From: Cepaea nemoralis
Taxonomy: Eukaryota; Mollusca; Gastropoda; Stylommatophora; Helicidae
Length of the DNA: 64,000 bases
Direction of reading: 5' to 3'
NCBI GenBank assembly: GCA_014155875.1
Contig: JACEFZ010011693.1
Span: 1-64,000 of the forward strand
Position 1 is the stretch's first letter. Each line of letters begins with the position of its first letter. This document shows, in pieces, positions 22,008 to 34,395 of the stretch. Under the pieces are notes generated by a model. It searched no databases, was not told the origin of the DNA, and saw only the letters and a program-made list of their open reading frames with translations. The position numbers were made by a program, and so were the translations under genes.

Positions 22008-22148
22008 CTGTGTAGATTTCAACTGATCCCATGCCTTGGTAGGGTTGTGACTTAGTGCATGAACAGATAATTGCCCACTCATAGAGTGCATGGCGGCAGC
22101 TCTGTAGTATTTAGACAACTGTGTGTGCACTACTCTGATATCTAGAAT
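22008..22148 (-). CDS. MPPED2-like: Gene B, coding exon 1 with start codon: MPPED-type metallophosphoesterase
   Basis: A 141-base exon is bounded by a good acceptor, CTGCTTTCAG|ATT, and a good donor, CAG|GTAATT. The ATG at 22091-22089 opens 28 codons beginning MHSMSGQLSVHALSHNPTKA and ending KSTQ in phase 0. This fits the phase-0 start of the exon at 2847. The SHNPTKA segment corresponds in position to the SSNPTQA segment before the catalytic core of vertebrate MPPED2, and the distance to SDTHG is similar. The bases upstream of the ATG in the exon also read without stops, so a longer N-terminus fed by another exon is possible. The 19.2-kb intron between the two exons contains the whole retrotransposon nest. 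Confidence 0.75.
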
Positions 22149-22406
22149 CTGAAAGCAGAAAAAATAATAACAGCTGCTTCAGGCAGTATGACAGCACAAC
22201 TCATCTACCAGACAGTGCGTGTGGTTATCTGAGATATACAAGATTGAGGTGTCAGTTGTCTGTGTATCCTAGCCTAGAAGCGAATCAATGCAGGAGCCAG
22301 TCAGTAAAGTGTGAGATAATTAGCATACTACTGGCAATCATGAGTCTGGAATCGGCTGTGTGTTCTTGTCCCAATAATGTCATGTGGTGAGCAATGCAGA
22401 TATTTC

Positions 22407-24458
22407 TTTCTTTCTCTCGTCATAACTCTCTCCCCATCAAGTTTACCAGTGGCAACTAAGTTTTACAGTTTACTTCTCTCATCATCACTCTCTCCCCATC
22501 AAGTTTACCAGTAGTGACTAAGTTTTCCAGTTTACTTCTCTCATCATATCTCTCTCCCCATCAAGTTTACCAGTAGTGACTAAGTTTTCCAGTTTACTTC
22601 TCTCATCATCACTCTCTCCCCATCAAGTTTACCAGTAGTGACTAAGTTTTCCAGTTTACTTCTCTCATCATATCTCTCTCCCCATCAAGTTTACCAGTAG
22701 TGACTAAGTTTTCCAGTTTACTTCTCTCATCATCACTCTATCCCCATCAAGTTTACCAGTGGTGACTAAGTTTTCCAGTTTACTTCTCTCATCATATCTC
22801 TCTCCCCATCAAGTTTACCAGTAGTGACTAAGTTTTCCAGTTTACTTCTCTCGTCATATCTCTCTCCCCATCAAGTTTACCAGTAGTGACTAAGTTTTCC
22901 AGTTTACTTCTCTCATCATATCTCTCTCCCCATCAAGTTTACCAGTGGTGACTAAGTTTTCCAGTTTACTTCTCTCATCATATCTCTCTCCCCATCAAGT
23001 TTACCAGTAGTGACTAAGTTTTCCAGTTTACTTCTCTCGTCATCACTCTCTCCCCATCAAGTTTACCAGTGGTGACTAAGTTTTCCAGTTTACTTCTCTC
23101 ATCATATCTCTCTCCCCATCAAGTTTACCAGTAGTGACTAAGTTTTCCAGTTTACTTCTCTCGTCATCACTCTCTCCCCATCAAGTTTACCAGTAGTGAC
23201 TAAGTTTTCCAGTTTACTTCTCTCATCATATCTCTCTCCCCATCAAGTTTACCAGTGGTGACTAAGTTTTCCAGTTTACTTCTCTCATCATATCTCTCTC
23301 CCCATCAAGTTTACCAGTAGTGACTAAGTTTTCCAGTTTACTTCTCTCGTCATCACTCTCTCCCCATCAAGTTTACCAGTAGTGACTAAGTTTTCCAGTT
23401 TACTTCTCTCGTCATCACTCTCTCCCCATCAAGTTTACCAGTAGGTGACTAAGTTTTCCAGTTTACTTCTCTCATCATATCTCTCTCCCCATCAAGTTTA
23501 CCAGTAGTGACTAAGTTTTCCAGTTTACTTCTCTCATCATATCTCTCTCCCCATCAAGTTTACCAGTGGTGACTAAGTTTTCCAGTTTACTTCTCTCGTC
23601 ATCACTCTCTCCCCATCAAGTTTACCAGTAGTGACTAAGTTTTCCAGTTTACTTCTCTCGTCATCACTCTCTCCCCATCAAGTTTACCAGTAGTGACTAA
23701 GTTTTCCAGTTTACTTCTCTCATCATATCTCTCTCCCCATCAAGTTTACCAGTAGTGACTAAGTTTTCCAGTTTACTTCTCTCATCATCACTCTCTCCCC
23801 ATCAAGTTTACCAGTAGTGACTAAGTTTTCCAGTTTACTTCTCTCATCATATCTCTCTCCCCATCAAGTTTACCAGTAGTGACTAAGTTTTCCAGTTTAC
23901 TTCTCTCATCATATCTCTCTCCCCATCAAGTTTACCAGTAGTGACTACGTTTTCCAGTTTTCATCTCTCATCATCACATCTCTCTCCCCATCAAGTTTAC
24001 CAGTGATGACTAAGTTTTCCAGTTTACGTCTCTTGTCATCACTCTCTCCCCATCAAGTTTACCAGTAGTGACTAAGTTTTCCAGTTTACTTCTCTCATCA
24101 TATCTCTCTCCCCATCAAGTTTACCAGTGGTGACTAAGTTTTCCAGTTTACTTCTCTCGTCATCACTCTCTCCCCATCAAGTTTACCAGTAGTGACTAAG
24201 TTTTCCAGTTTACTTCTCTCGTCATCACTCTCTCCCCATAAAGTTTACCAGTAGTGACTAAGTTTTCCAGTTTACTTCTCTCGTCATCACTCTCTCCCCA
24301 TCAAGTTTACCAGTGGTGACTACGTTTTCCAGTTTACTTCTCTCATCATATCTCTCTCCCCATCAAGTTTACCAGTAGTGACTAAGTTTTCCAGTTTACT
24401 TCTCTCGTCATCACTCTCTCCCCATCAAGTTTACCAGTAGTGACTAAGTTTTCCAGTT
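22407..24458 (+). repeat. 62-bp minisatellite, about 33 copies
   Basis: The units share CCCCATCAAGTTTACCAG and GACTAAGTTTTCCAGTTTAC. Two variants alternate irregularly, CATCATATCTCTCTCC and CGTCATCACTCTCTCC. GTAGTG versus GTGGTG is a second segregating position. One unit near 23442 has a one-base insertion (GTAGGTG). The array ends in a T run at about 24459-24466. Confidence 0.95.
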
Positions 24459-24619
24459 TTTTTTTTATCTCACAGTCATAAAGCCATCAATCAGCAGACA
24501 CTACCTGGTATTCACAGACTGACATCAGTGACCATCTGGAAGAACTAGACGACACAGGAAATACTTACATGTAATCTGATTGTTATTCCAAACTATATGT
24601 CACCTGTATTTACATATGT

Positions 24620-26272
24620 ATCTGTTTACACAACTATTCCAGTGACTAATCGTCTCATGAGTAATTATAGACCAATTTCCATATTATCCTCATTATCCAA
24701 ACCGCTAGAAAAGCACATCCACAAAACAACACTAGATCACTTAGTTCGCCATAAACTGATAGTTGACAGCCAGTCAGGATTTCGGCCAAAATATTCTTGC
24801 CATACGGCACTAACAAACATGATAGAAAACTGGCATCAAAATATTAACAACAATACTCTATGTGGAGCGGTGTTTATAGACTTTAGGAAAGCATTCGATA
24901 TGATAGATCATACTATTCTAATTAAAAAACTAGAAACAATGAAAGTAAGCTTTAATATAGTGACATTAATAAAATCATTCTTATTAGACAGAAAGCAAGT
25001 AGTATCACACAATAAAGTTTTATCTCAAGCCACTACCATTAATATTGGAGTACCTCAGGGGTCTATTCTTGGCCCTCTATTATTTGCCATTTATATAAAT
25101 GATCTTCCATTAAATCTGTCGTCGTCCTGCGATCTATTTGCTGATGACTGCACAGTATATACAAACGCTGTTGATCATAATGTGCTAGAATTATCCTTGC
25201 AACAGGAAATAAATAGTGTAGTTAACTGGAGTCATGCAAACCGCATGCAAATTAACATTACTAAAACAAAGTCTATGTTAATAGGAACCAGGCAAAGACT
25301 TCACACTCTAAACTCGCAGAGAACTCTTCAGCTGCACATTGGCAGCACGCCTGTAGAAAGTGTCACCGAGCACAAGACACTGGGTGTTATCATAGATCAA
25401 AATCTAACTTTTAACTCACATGTTCATGCTCTAGTTAAACAAATAGCCAAAAAAGTATACCAACTTGCCAAAATTAAAAATTTCCTTGATGAAAACACAA
25501 GAAAGATATTCTATACTTCTCATATACAAACACATATTGATTACTGCTCCACAGTCTGGGATGGATGCTCCAAATCAATAACAAAACGCCTATATTCACT
25601 CCAGAAAAGGGCAGTGCGTTTAATTAATGGTGAAAAGCTTACCGACAATGCTAACCTATATAAACGTCTCCGGTTACTGCCACTCCACAAGCGCCTGCTT
25701 TTTAATAAGACCAAACTAATTCACAAAATCCTATTTCAAAATGCTCCAAGTTACCTTTGGCCATTGTTTAAATATAACGCTAGACATAGCGAACGACTAA
25801 ATATACTTCATGTCCCTAAACCTAGGATAAACTTATATAAAACAAGCTTAGCATACTCTGCCGCTCAGTTGTGGAACAATCTTCCACAAGAAATCAAAGA
25901 CACCACCAATCATGATACATACATTCGCAACCTGTTTGAACACTACCTTAGTACAGACTACATGCCCTCATAACAAATAACACAAAAAAGACAATAATGG
26001 TAACTTATCTCAAATGACAACTAGCCAAAAAAACATTCCCTTATGTATGGCACGTTACACCCTCCTTAGGTATTTATAATGCCCATGTTAAACACTGCCT
26101 CAGTGAGTCATTTGTTATTGATTATTTTTCATGCGTTTTAATGTTCTTTTGTTGTCAAAAGTTGCTTCATAAGTGATGTTGAATGAAAGAGTGTATGAGA
26201 GGAAATAGAGAAGAAGGGCAGAATGTCAGACGGGCCTGCGTGCCCAATTCTTAACCCTTTGAAAATAAAGAC

Positions 26273-26295
<23 letters not shown>
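24620..26295 (+). mobile_element. 5'-truncated LINE with RT domain and complete 3' end
   Basis: The open frame 24597-25973 encodes a LINE reverse transcriptase starting at about NYRPISILSSLSK. It continues with QSGFRPKYSCHTAL, VFIDFRKAFDMIDH and GVPQGSILGPLLFAIYINDL, and with FADDCTVY as the catalytic motif, then the usual C-terminal region with IDYCSTVWDG and LQKRAVRLI. The first 20 or so residues look like junction sequence, and the endonuclease is missing. A non-coding 3' region follows and ends GAAAATAAAGACTTATTATT in a (TTA)n run to about 26300. RT type resembles the CR1/L2/Jockey side of LINEs, clade not fixed. The RT frame itself is uninterrupted, suggesting a young copy. It is antisense to the host genes. 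Confidence 0.88.
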
Positions 26296-26306
<11 letters not shown>

Positions 26307-26404
26307 TGATGAAAAGTCACCTTACTACCTGTCTGTCTGCCTAATTTACCCAAGTGTGTTTATCTTAGTCAATGAGTAATCCTCATTATCCCATTTGCAC
26401 ATAA

Positions 26405-26745
26405 AACATGTCCACAGGTGCTCAGGTCTCCGTACACCCATCGGAAGGTGGTGACTAACAATCTCATCCTGTGTTGGTTAATTAGACATCATCTGCTCCA
26501 CATATGCCGTTCATTTCCAGCAACACCTCATTTTATCCCCAGTTCTAGAAATCAGGCCAAGGATGTGGAATCCGGGTCACCTGCTTAATTCTGATTCTGT
26601 ATGTATCCATAATAGCATTTGGAACATCAGACCAAGCCATTGCTCTACTGCTGGTCATGGTGGCCTCGCTTGCAAAATTGTGATCTTTCATTTCCCTGGC
26701 TCCCACATGGTCAGGCACAAATATAACAGTGACACACTACAGCCT
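26405..26745 (-). pseudogene. decayed LINE RNase H / C-terminal zinc region
   Basis: Colinear with the better preserved copy at 44885-44265. On the minus strand one can follow VTVIFVP followed by a degraded GNER region, and later EHLWTC from the C-terminal zinc motif. Frameshifts and stops are numerous. Orientation is sense to the host genes. Confidence 0.65.
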
Positions 26746-26756
26746 TGACCTCTGTT

Positions 26757-26870
26757 CTCCCTGAGTGCATTGCCCAACAGTTTTCCCTGACTGTGTTGCC
26801 CAACAGTTCTCCCTGACTGTTGTCTGACAGTTCTCCCTGACTGCATTGCCCAACAGTTCTCCCTGACCGC
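26757..26870. repeat. short tandem repeat, about 33 bp, four imperfect copies
   Basis: The motif TTGCCCAACAGTTCTCCCTG recurs with variable spacing. The overlapping minus ORF is an effect of the repeat. Confidence 0.75.
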
Positions 26871-27935
26871 TTTCTCCCTTCACAGTGAGCCATGAAAGGT
26901 AAAAGCACATGTACATAGCAAATTACAGATGACCACCCATCCATGCAGACAATGTCACCCAAGTGGGATTCTTGCTGACCAATGCTTGTGCTTGTGAAAT
27001 AAAAGCCACAGGATTTTCCTGGACACAGACTCTATCAAGTGTGATGATGAAGCACAGTTACTCGTGAGACTTTTACTTATCCACTTGTGTGTTGATCCAT
27101 TGTGCGTGACCATTTAGACAAAGGTAACAACATACATGAAATTAGCAGAATACAATATTTCATTACAGAACAGGTTACACTAATTTTAACGTCACCCGAC
27201 AGGCGTCAATGATTTCCATGAGGGAAGTCGAGGATGACAGACTGCCAGCTCTATGTCTCTGTGCAACATTGCTGGTAACCGTGGCAACATTTCACTAAAT
27301 TGTCCACTGATAATTCACCATTATACTACAATATACTCATAACATTACAACATAACACATTACAACACAACACATTACAACAAGCATAGGTCAATGATTA
27401 CTTTCATTGCACGCAGATATTTCCATAAGTGCCCCAGTCTCCTTCCAGAGATCTCGCAAAGAAAATCTAAGCACAGTGCACAAAATCTGTAGCAACAGAA
27501 ACAATGATGATCCAGTCATTGACTTGAACCCCATTTAATGTCTATTAGCAACCAATCAATGAATACTCAAGTTATAGAAGCTATGTCAGTAAAAGTAATA
27601 ATTAGGTTAAATAACATGGACTAATATTTACAACTAACGTAACACCAGCACTCCTGCCTGCTGGTATGCTAGTCATGTGTTCAAATCCCCATTCATGCTG
27701 GAAAAGTCAATCAAGGCTGCCAGCCTCAAATGGCTGTCAGAAAATGTTCGACTTGTTAAGTAATGGACTCTTGGGCATGTCTTGAACCGTACTAGTCATA
27801 TGGTTTGTATAGACCAGTGGTCAGTCAGTCACAAGGTCATGTGGTCAACATCAGGCCGGCTTCCTAGACCTTGACTTCCCACGACAATTGCTGGTACCCG
27901 TGTCAAGCTGGGAGCTCGGTGCCAACTGAGCAAAA
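26871..27935. other. unclassified sequence
   Basis: No gene seen. A small CATTACAACAYAACA repeat lies at 27340-27385. Bases 27640-27720 (GTGTTCAAATCCCC) could belong to a degraded SINE head, but this is not supportable. Confidence 0.35.
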
Positions 27936-30900
27936 ATCTTCCTGGGTAGTGAAATGTAAACAAGACACAAATCTGCCTGGGTAGGGAAATGTAAATAATA
28001 AACAAATCTTCCTGGGTAGGGAAATGTAAACAATACACAAATCTCAATCTGTCTGGGTAGTGAAATGTAAACAATACACAAATCTTCCTGGGTAGGGAAA
28101 TGTAAGCAATACACAAATCTCAATCTGTCTGGGTAGGGAAATGTAAACAATACACACATCTGCCTGGGTAGGGAAATGTAAACAATACACAAATCTCAAT
28201 CTGTCTGAGTAGGGAAATGTAAACAATACACAAATCTGCCTGGGTAGGGAAATGTAAACAATACACAAATCTCAATCTGCCTGGGTAGGGAAATGTAAAC
28301 AATACACAAATCTCAATCTGTCTGGGTAGGGAAATGTAAACAATACACAAATCTCAATCTGCCTGGGTAGGGAAATGTAAACAATACACAAATCTCAATC
28401 TGTCTGGGTAGGGAAATGTAAACAATACACAAATCTCAATCTGTCTGAGTAGGGAAATGTAAACAATACACAAATCTTCCTGGGTAGGGAAATGTAAACA
28501 ATACACAAATCTCAATCTGTCTGGGTAGGGAAATGTAAACAATACACAAATCTCAATCTGTCTGAGTAGGGAAATGTAAACAATACACAAATCTCAATCT
28601 GTCTGGGTAGGGAAATGTAAACAATACACAAATCTCAATCTGTCTGGGTAGGGAAATGTAAACAATACACACATCTGCCTGGTTAGGGAAATGTAAACAA
28701 TACACAAATCTCAATCTGTCTGAGTAGGGAAATGTAAACAATACACAAATCTGCCTGGGTAGGGAAATGTAAACAATACACAAATCTTCCTGGGTAGGGA
28801 AATGTAAACAATACACAAATCTGCCTGGGTAGGGAAATGTAAACAATACACAAATCTTCCTGGGTAGGGAAATGTAAACAATACACAAATCTGCCTGGGT
28901 AGGGAAATGTAAACAATACACAAATCTTCCTGGGTAGGGAAATGTAAACAATACACAAATCTCAATCTGTCTGGGTAGGGAAATGTAAACAATACACACA
29001 TCTGCCTGGGTAGGGAAATGTAAACAATACACAAATCTCAATCTGTCTGAGTAGGGAAATGTAAACAATACACAAATCTGCCTGGGTAGGGAAATGTAAA
29101 CAATACACAAATCTTCCTGGGTAGGGAAATGTAAACAATACACAAATCTGCCTGGGTAGGGAAATGTAAGCAATACACAAATCTCAATCTGCCTGGGTAG
29201 GGAAATGTAAACAATACACAAATCTGCCTGAGTAGGGAAATGTAAACAATACACAAATCTCAATCTGTCTGGGTAGGGAAATGTAAACAATACACAAATC
29301 TGCCTGGGTAGGGAAATGTAAGCAATACACAAATCTCAATCTTCCTGGGTAGGGAAATGTAAACAATACACAAATCTGCCTGAGTAGGGAAATGTAAACA
29401 ATACACAAATCTCAATCTGCCTGGGTAGGGAAATGTAAACAATACACAAATCTCAATCTGTCTGGGTAGGGAAATGTAAACAATACACAAATCTCAATCT
29501 GTCTGGGTAGGGAAATGTAAACAATACACAAATCTCAATCTGTCTGGGTAGGGAAATGTAAACAATACACAAATCTCAATCTGTTTGGGTAGGGAAATGT
29601 AAACAATACACAAATCTTCCTGGGTAGGGAAATGTAAACAATACACAAATCTCAATCTGTCTGGGTAGGGAAATGTAAACAATACACAAATCTCAATCTG
29701 TCTGGGTAGGGAAATGTAAACAATACACAAATCTCAATCTGCCTGGGTAGGGAAATGTAAACAATACACAAATCTCAATCTGCCTGGGTAGGGAAATGTA
29801 AACAATACACAAATCTCAATCTGTCTGGGTAGGGAAATGTAAACAATACACAAATCTCAATCTGTCTGAGTAGGGAAATGTAAACAATACACAAATCTCA
29901 ATCTGTCTGGGTAGGGAAATGTAAACAATACACAAATCTCAATCTGTCTGGGTAGGGAAATGTAAACAATACACAAATCTCAATCTGTCTGGGTAGGGAA
30001 ATGTAAACAATACACAAATCTCAATCTGTCTGGGTAGGGAAATGTAAACAATACACAAATCTCAATCTGTCTGGGTAGGGAAATGTAAACAATACACAAA
30101 TCTCAATCTGTCTGGGTAGGGAAATGTAAACAATACACAAATCTCAATCTGTCTGGGTAGGGAAATGTAAACAATACACAAATCTCAATCTGTCCTGAGT
30201 AGGGAAATGTAAACAATACACAAATCTCAATCTGTCTGGGTAGGGAAATGTAAACAATACACAAATCTCAATCTGTCTGGGTAGGGAAATGTAAACAATA
30301 CACAAATCTCAATCTGTCTGGGTAGGGAAATGTAAACAATACACAAATCTCAATCTGTCTGGGTAGGGAAATGTAAACAATACACAAATCTCAATCTGTC
30401 TGGGTAGGGAAATGTAAACAATACACAAATCTCAATCTGTCTGGGTAGGGAAATGTAAACAATACACAAATCTCAATCTGTCTGGGTAGGGAAATGTAAA
30501 CAATACACAAATCTCAATCTGTCTGGGTAGGGAAATGTAAACAATACACAAATCTCAATCTGTCTGGGTAGGGAAATGTAAACAATACACAAATCTCAAT
30601 CTGTCTGGGTAGGGAAATGTAAACAATACACAAATCTCAATCTGTCTGGGTAGGGAAATGTAAACAATACACAAATCTCAATCTGTCTGGGTAGGGAAAT
30701 GTAAACAATACACAAATCTCAATCTGTCTGGGTAGGGAAATGTAAACAATACACAAATCTCAATCTGTCTGGGTAGGGAAATGTAAACAATACACAAATC
30801 TCAATCTGTCTGGGTAGGGAAATGTAAACAATACACAAATCTCAATCTGTCTGGGTAGGGAAATGTAAACAATACACAAATCTCAATCTGTCTGGGTAGG

Positions 30901-32073
30901 GAAATGTAAACAATACACAAATCTCAATCTGTCTGGGTAGGGAAATGTAAACAATACACAAATCTCAATCTGTCTGGTAGGGAAATGTAAACAATACACA
31001 AATCTCAATCTGTCTGGGTAGGGAAATGTAAACAATACACAAATCTCAATCTGTCTGGGTAGGGAAATGTAAACAATACACAAATCTCAATCTGTCTGGG
31101 TAGGGAAATGTAAACAATACACAAATCTCAATCTGTCTGGTAGGGAAATGTAAACAATACACAAATCTCAATCTGTCTGGGTAGGGAAATGTAAACAATA
31201 CACAAATCTCAATCTGCTGGGTAGGGAAATGTAAACAATACACAAATCTCAATCTGTCTGGTAGGGAAATGTAAACAATACACAAATCTCAATCTGTCTG
31301 GGTAGGGAAATGTAAACAATACACAAATCTCAATCTGTCTGGGTAGGGAAATGTAAACAATACACAAATCTCAATCTGTCTGGGTAGGGAAATGTAAACA
31401 ATACACAAATCTCAATCTGTCTGGGTAGGGAAATGTAAACAATACACAAATCTTCCTGGGTAGGGAAATGTAAACAATACACAAATCTCATCTGCCTGGG
31501 TAGGGAAATTACCCCAAAATCTGTCCTGGTGTAGGGAAATGTAAACAATACACAAATCCTCAATCTGTCCTGGGTAGGGAAATGTAAACAATACACAAAT
31601 CTCAATCTGTCCTGGGTAGGGAAATGTACAACAATACACAAATCTCAATCTGTCGGGTAGGGAAATGTAAACAATACACAAATCTCAATCTTTCTGGGTA
31701 GGGAAATGTAACAATACACAAATCTCAATCTGCCTAGGGTAGGGAAATGTAAACAAATACACAAATCTCAATCTGTCTGGGTAGGGAAATGGTAAACATA
31801 CACAAATCTCAATCTGTCTGGATAGGTAAAATGTAAACAATACACAAAATCTCAATCTGTCTGAGGTAGGGAAATGTAAACAATACACAAATCTCAATCT
31901 GTCTGGTAGGGAAATGTAAACATACACAAATCTCAATCTGTCTAGGGAGGAAATGTAAACAATACACAAATCTCAATCTGTCTGGGGTAGGGAAATGTAA
32001 AATAACCCTTCAATCGCGGGTGGGTTAAACAATAACTCCTCGTTGGGGGGGAAAAGAAACAATAACAAAATTG

Positions 32074-32760
<687 letters not shown>

Positions 32761-33179
32761 ACAATCTCAATCTGTTCTGGGTAGGTGAAATGTAAACAAT
32801 CCCCCCCCCCCCTCCCCAAATTCTCAATCTGTCTGGTGTAGTGGAAATGTAACACATAACACAAATGCTTCAATCTGTCTGGGGTAGCGGCAAGCTGTAA
32901 ACAATACCACAAATTCTCAATCTGTCCTGGTAGCGGAAATGTAAACATATACACAAATCCTGCCCAATCTGTCTGAGTAGGGAAATGTAAACAATTACAC
33001 AAATCTCAATCTGCTCTGGGTAGGGAAATGTAAACAATACCGTAATACAAAAACACGAAATGTGTTGTATGGGTTAAGGTAAATAAATAAGTAGAGAAAG
33101 TCTTATTAATTGAATTAATTATTTATAGCTTGATTCGTGAAGTTAAAGTACCTTACTTTACTCATTACACTGTGCTCAC

Positions 33180-33420
33180 CTGAACTAGAGAAGGAAGTTC
33201 AGGAGCCGTGACAGAAAGAGTTCCGTAGTTAACCAGTCCAGGAATGCACTCAGGATGACACAGCTACTATAAGTATAGAGATAGAGACCGGGGGATGGTC
33301 GGACCGGCTCCATGAAGTCAGTCTCCATATTTATCTCCTCCCGTTCCTGCTGGTTGTCGTCTGCTGCATGTCTGTCTGGAGTGCCTTCCCTTGTTCCGCC
33401 AGGCCTGGACGACGATGGTT
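33180..33420 (-). other. candidate 5' exon on the minus strand
   Basis: A relatively GC-rich stretch ends in a good donor, TTCAG|GTGAGC, at 33180/33179. A frame across it stays open (ARG/GLU-rich, then METDFMEPVRPSPGLYLYTY) to a TAG just before the donor, so it would serve mainly as 5' untranslated sequence. It lies upstream of gene B exon 1 in the same orientation and could be its leader exon. No homology supports it. Confidence 0.3.
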
Positions 33421-33457
33421 CTTGACACCGACTATTTTGCTTAGCGCAAGCAATGAT

Positions 33458-33677
33458 CGGTCTCTGTGGCTAAGGGCTTGCGAACGCGGTTTGTGAGCCC
33501 GTATACCCGGGTTCGAATCACAGCGGTGCTGTTTTTTTTCTAAAAAGGTATAGGAGCCGGTCGTTCAGAAAGCAATGGCAAACTACTGAACGTAATAGTT
33601 GCCTAGTACATCAATAGCAGCTGAAAATGCTGGTGTTGACTGCAACGTCCCGTAAGGGATACGCAACCAAAAAAAAA
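33458..33677 (+). mobile_element. tRNA-derived SINE, family 2, full-length
   Basis: The head has an A box (TGGCTAAGGGC) at about 33468 and a B box (GGTTCGAATC) at about 33510. The conserved body follows: CAGAAAGCAATGGCAAACTA, CTTGCCTAGTACATCAA (here TTGCCTAGTACATC) and GTTGACTGCAACGTCCCGTA. The element ends ACGCAACC plus an A run. Confidence 0.85.
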
Positions 33678-33682
33678 ATGAT

Positions 33683-34395
33683 ATCATCATCAAGTGCCCT
33701 GCCAGCTGGCGTAGGCGTTCATGTCTCTCCACAGATTTCGGTCTTTGATGTTCTGGATCAACTCTGCTGATGATATTCCTCCATGCAACTGTCTCAATCC
33801 ATCCAGCAACATTTCCCCTCGATCTTTCCAGTTGTCACGATGTTCTCCCGTGCCTCTCTTCTCATCACATGATGACAAAAGAAAGCTGTTTGTCTCTTTG
33901 TTATTGTTGTATATAATGTTCTAGTTTCATTAGCCTCTTTCAGGCAATCGTTGTTAATTACTCTGGCAATCCAAGGAATTCGCAACATTCTTCTCAGGAA
34001 CCAACATAGCCATGTTCTTTTCTTTACCCAAGATATTCTTAGAACTCGTCTATAACATTTATATTCAAAGGCATTTATGCGCTGTTCAGCTTGTGTAGTA
34101 AGTGTCCAGGTCCCACAGGCGTATGTTGCAATGGGAAAGATGCATGCTCTTAAACATCGAATTCTTGTAGTTCTATCTGTCCCACTCCATAATTTATTCA
34201 GCCTTAGGAACCAGATCTCTATTGCTTCCAAGTTCTTTCTAATTTGTTCATTTACTTTACATTCCAAGATTCACTACCATACAGCAAACTTTGTTCTACA
34301 TAGCATTTTAGCACTCTCTTTCTTACATTCAATGATAGTGACTGATTGCATAAAGATACTTTTCATTTTCTGAAATACAGCTTTTGAATGCAGCT
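33683..34395 (-). pseudogene. LINE ORF2 C-terminal fragment
   Basis: On the minus strand an open stretch (34267-33794) reads TYACGTWTLTTQAEQRINAF, then YRRVLRISWVKKRT and later FFCHHVMRREARENIVTTGK. This is the region after the RT domain in LINEs of the 'GVRQGCVLSP' RT type. The 3' end is near 33683, where the coding strand ends CACTTGATGATGATATC, a GAT-rich tail. It abuts the poly(A) of the SINE at 33458-33677. A duplicated FLRRMLRIPW block and frame breaks show that it is dead. Confidence 0.8.

Noticed and set aside
22407..24458. CRISPR-like regular repeats
   Set aside because: Whole units repeat without unique spacers, in a eukaryotic context; ordinary minisatellite.
27829..31969. Dozens of minus ORFs with repeats of the FPYPDRLRFVYCLH type
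   Set aside because: All lie in the 41/35-bp array and change frame with unit length.
33458..33530. Functional tRNA gene
   Set aside because: A and B boxes are present but the cloverleaf is degraded and a SINE body with a poly(A) tail follows; the same applies at 4424, 43062, 47085, 37595 and 52217.
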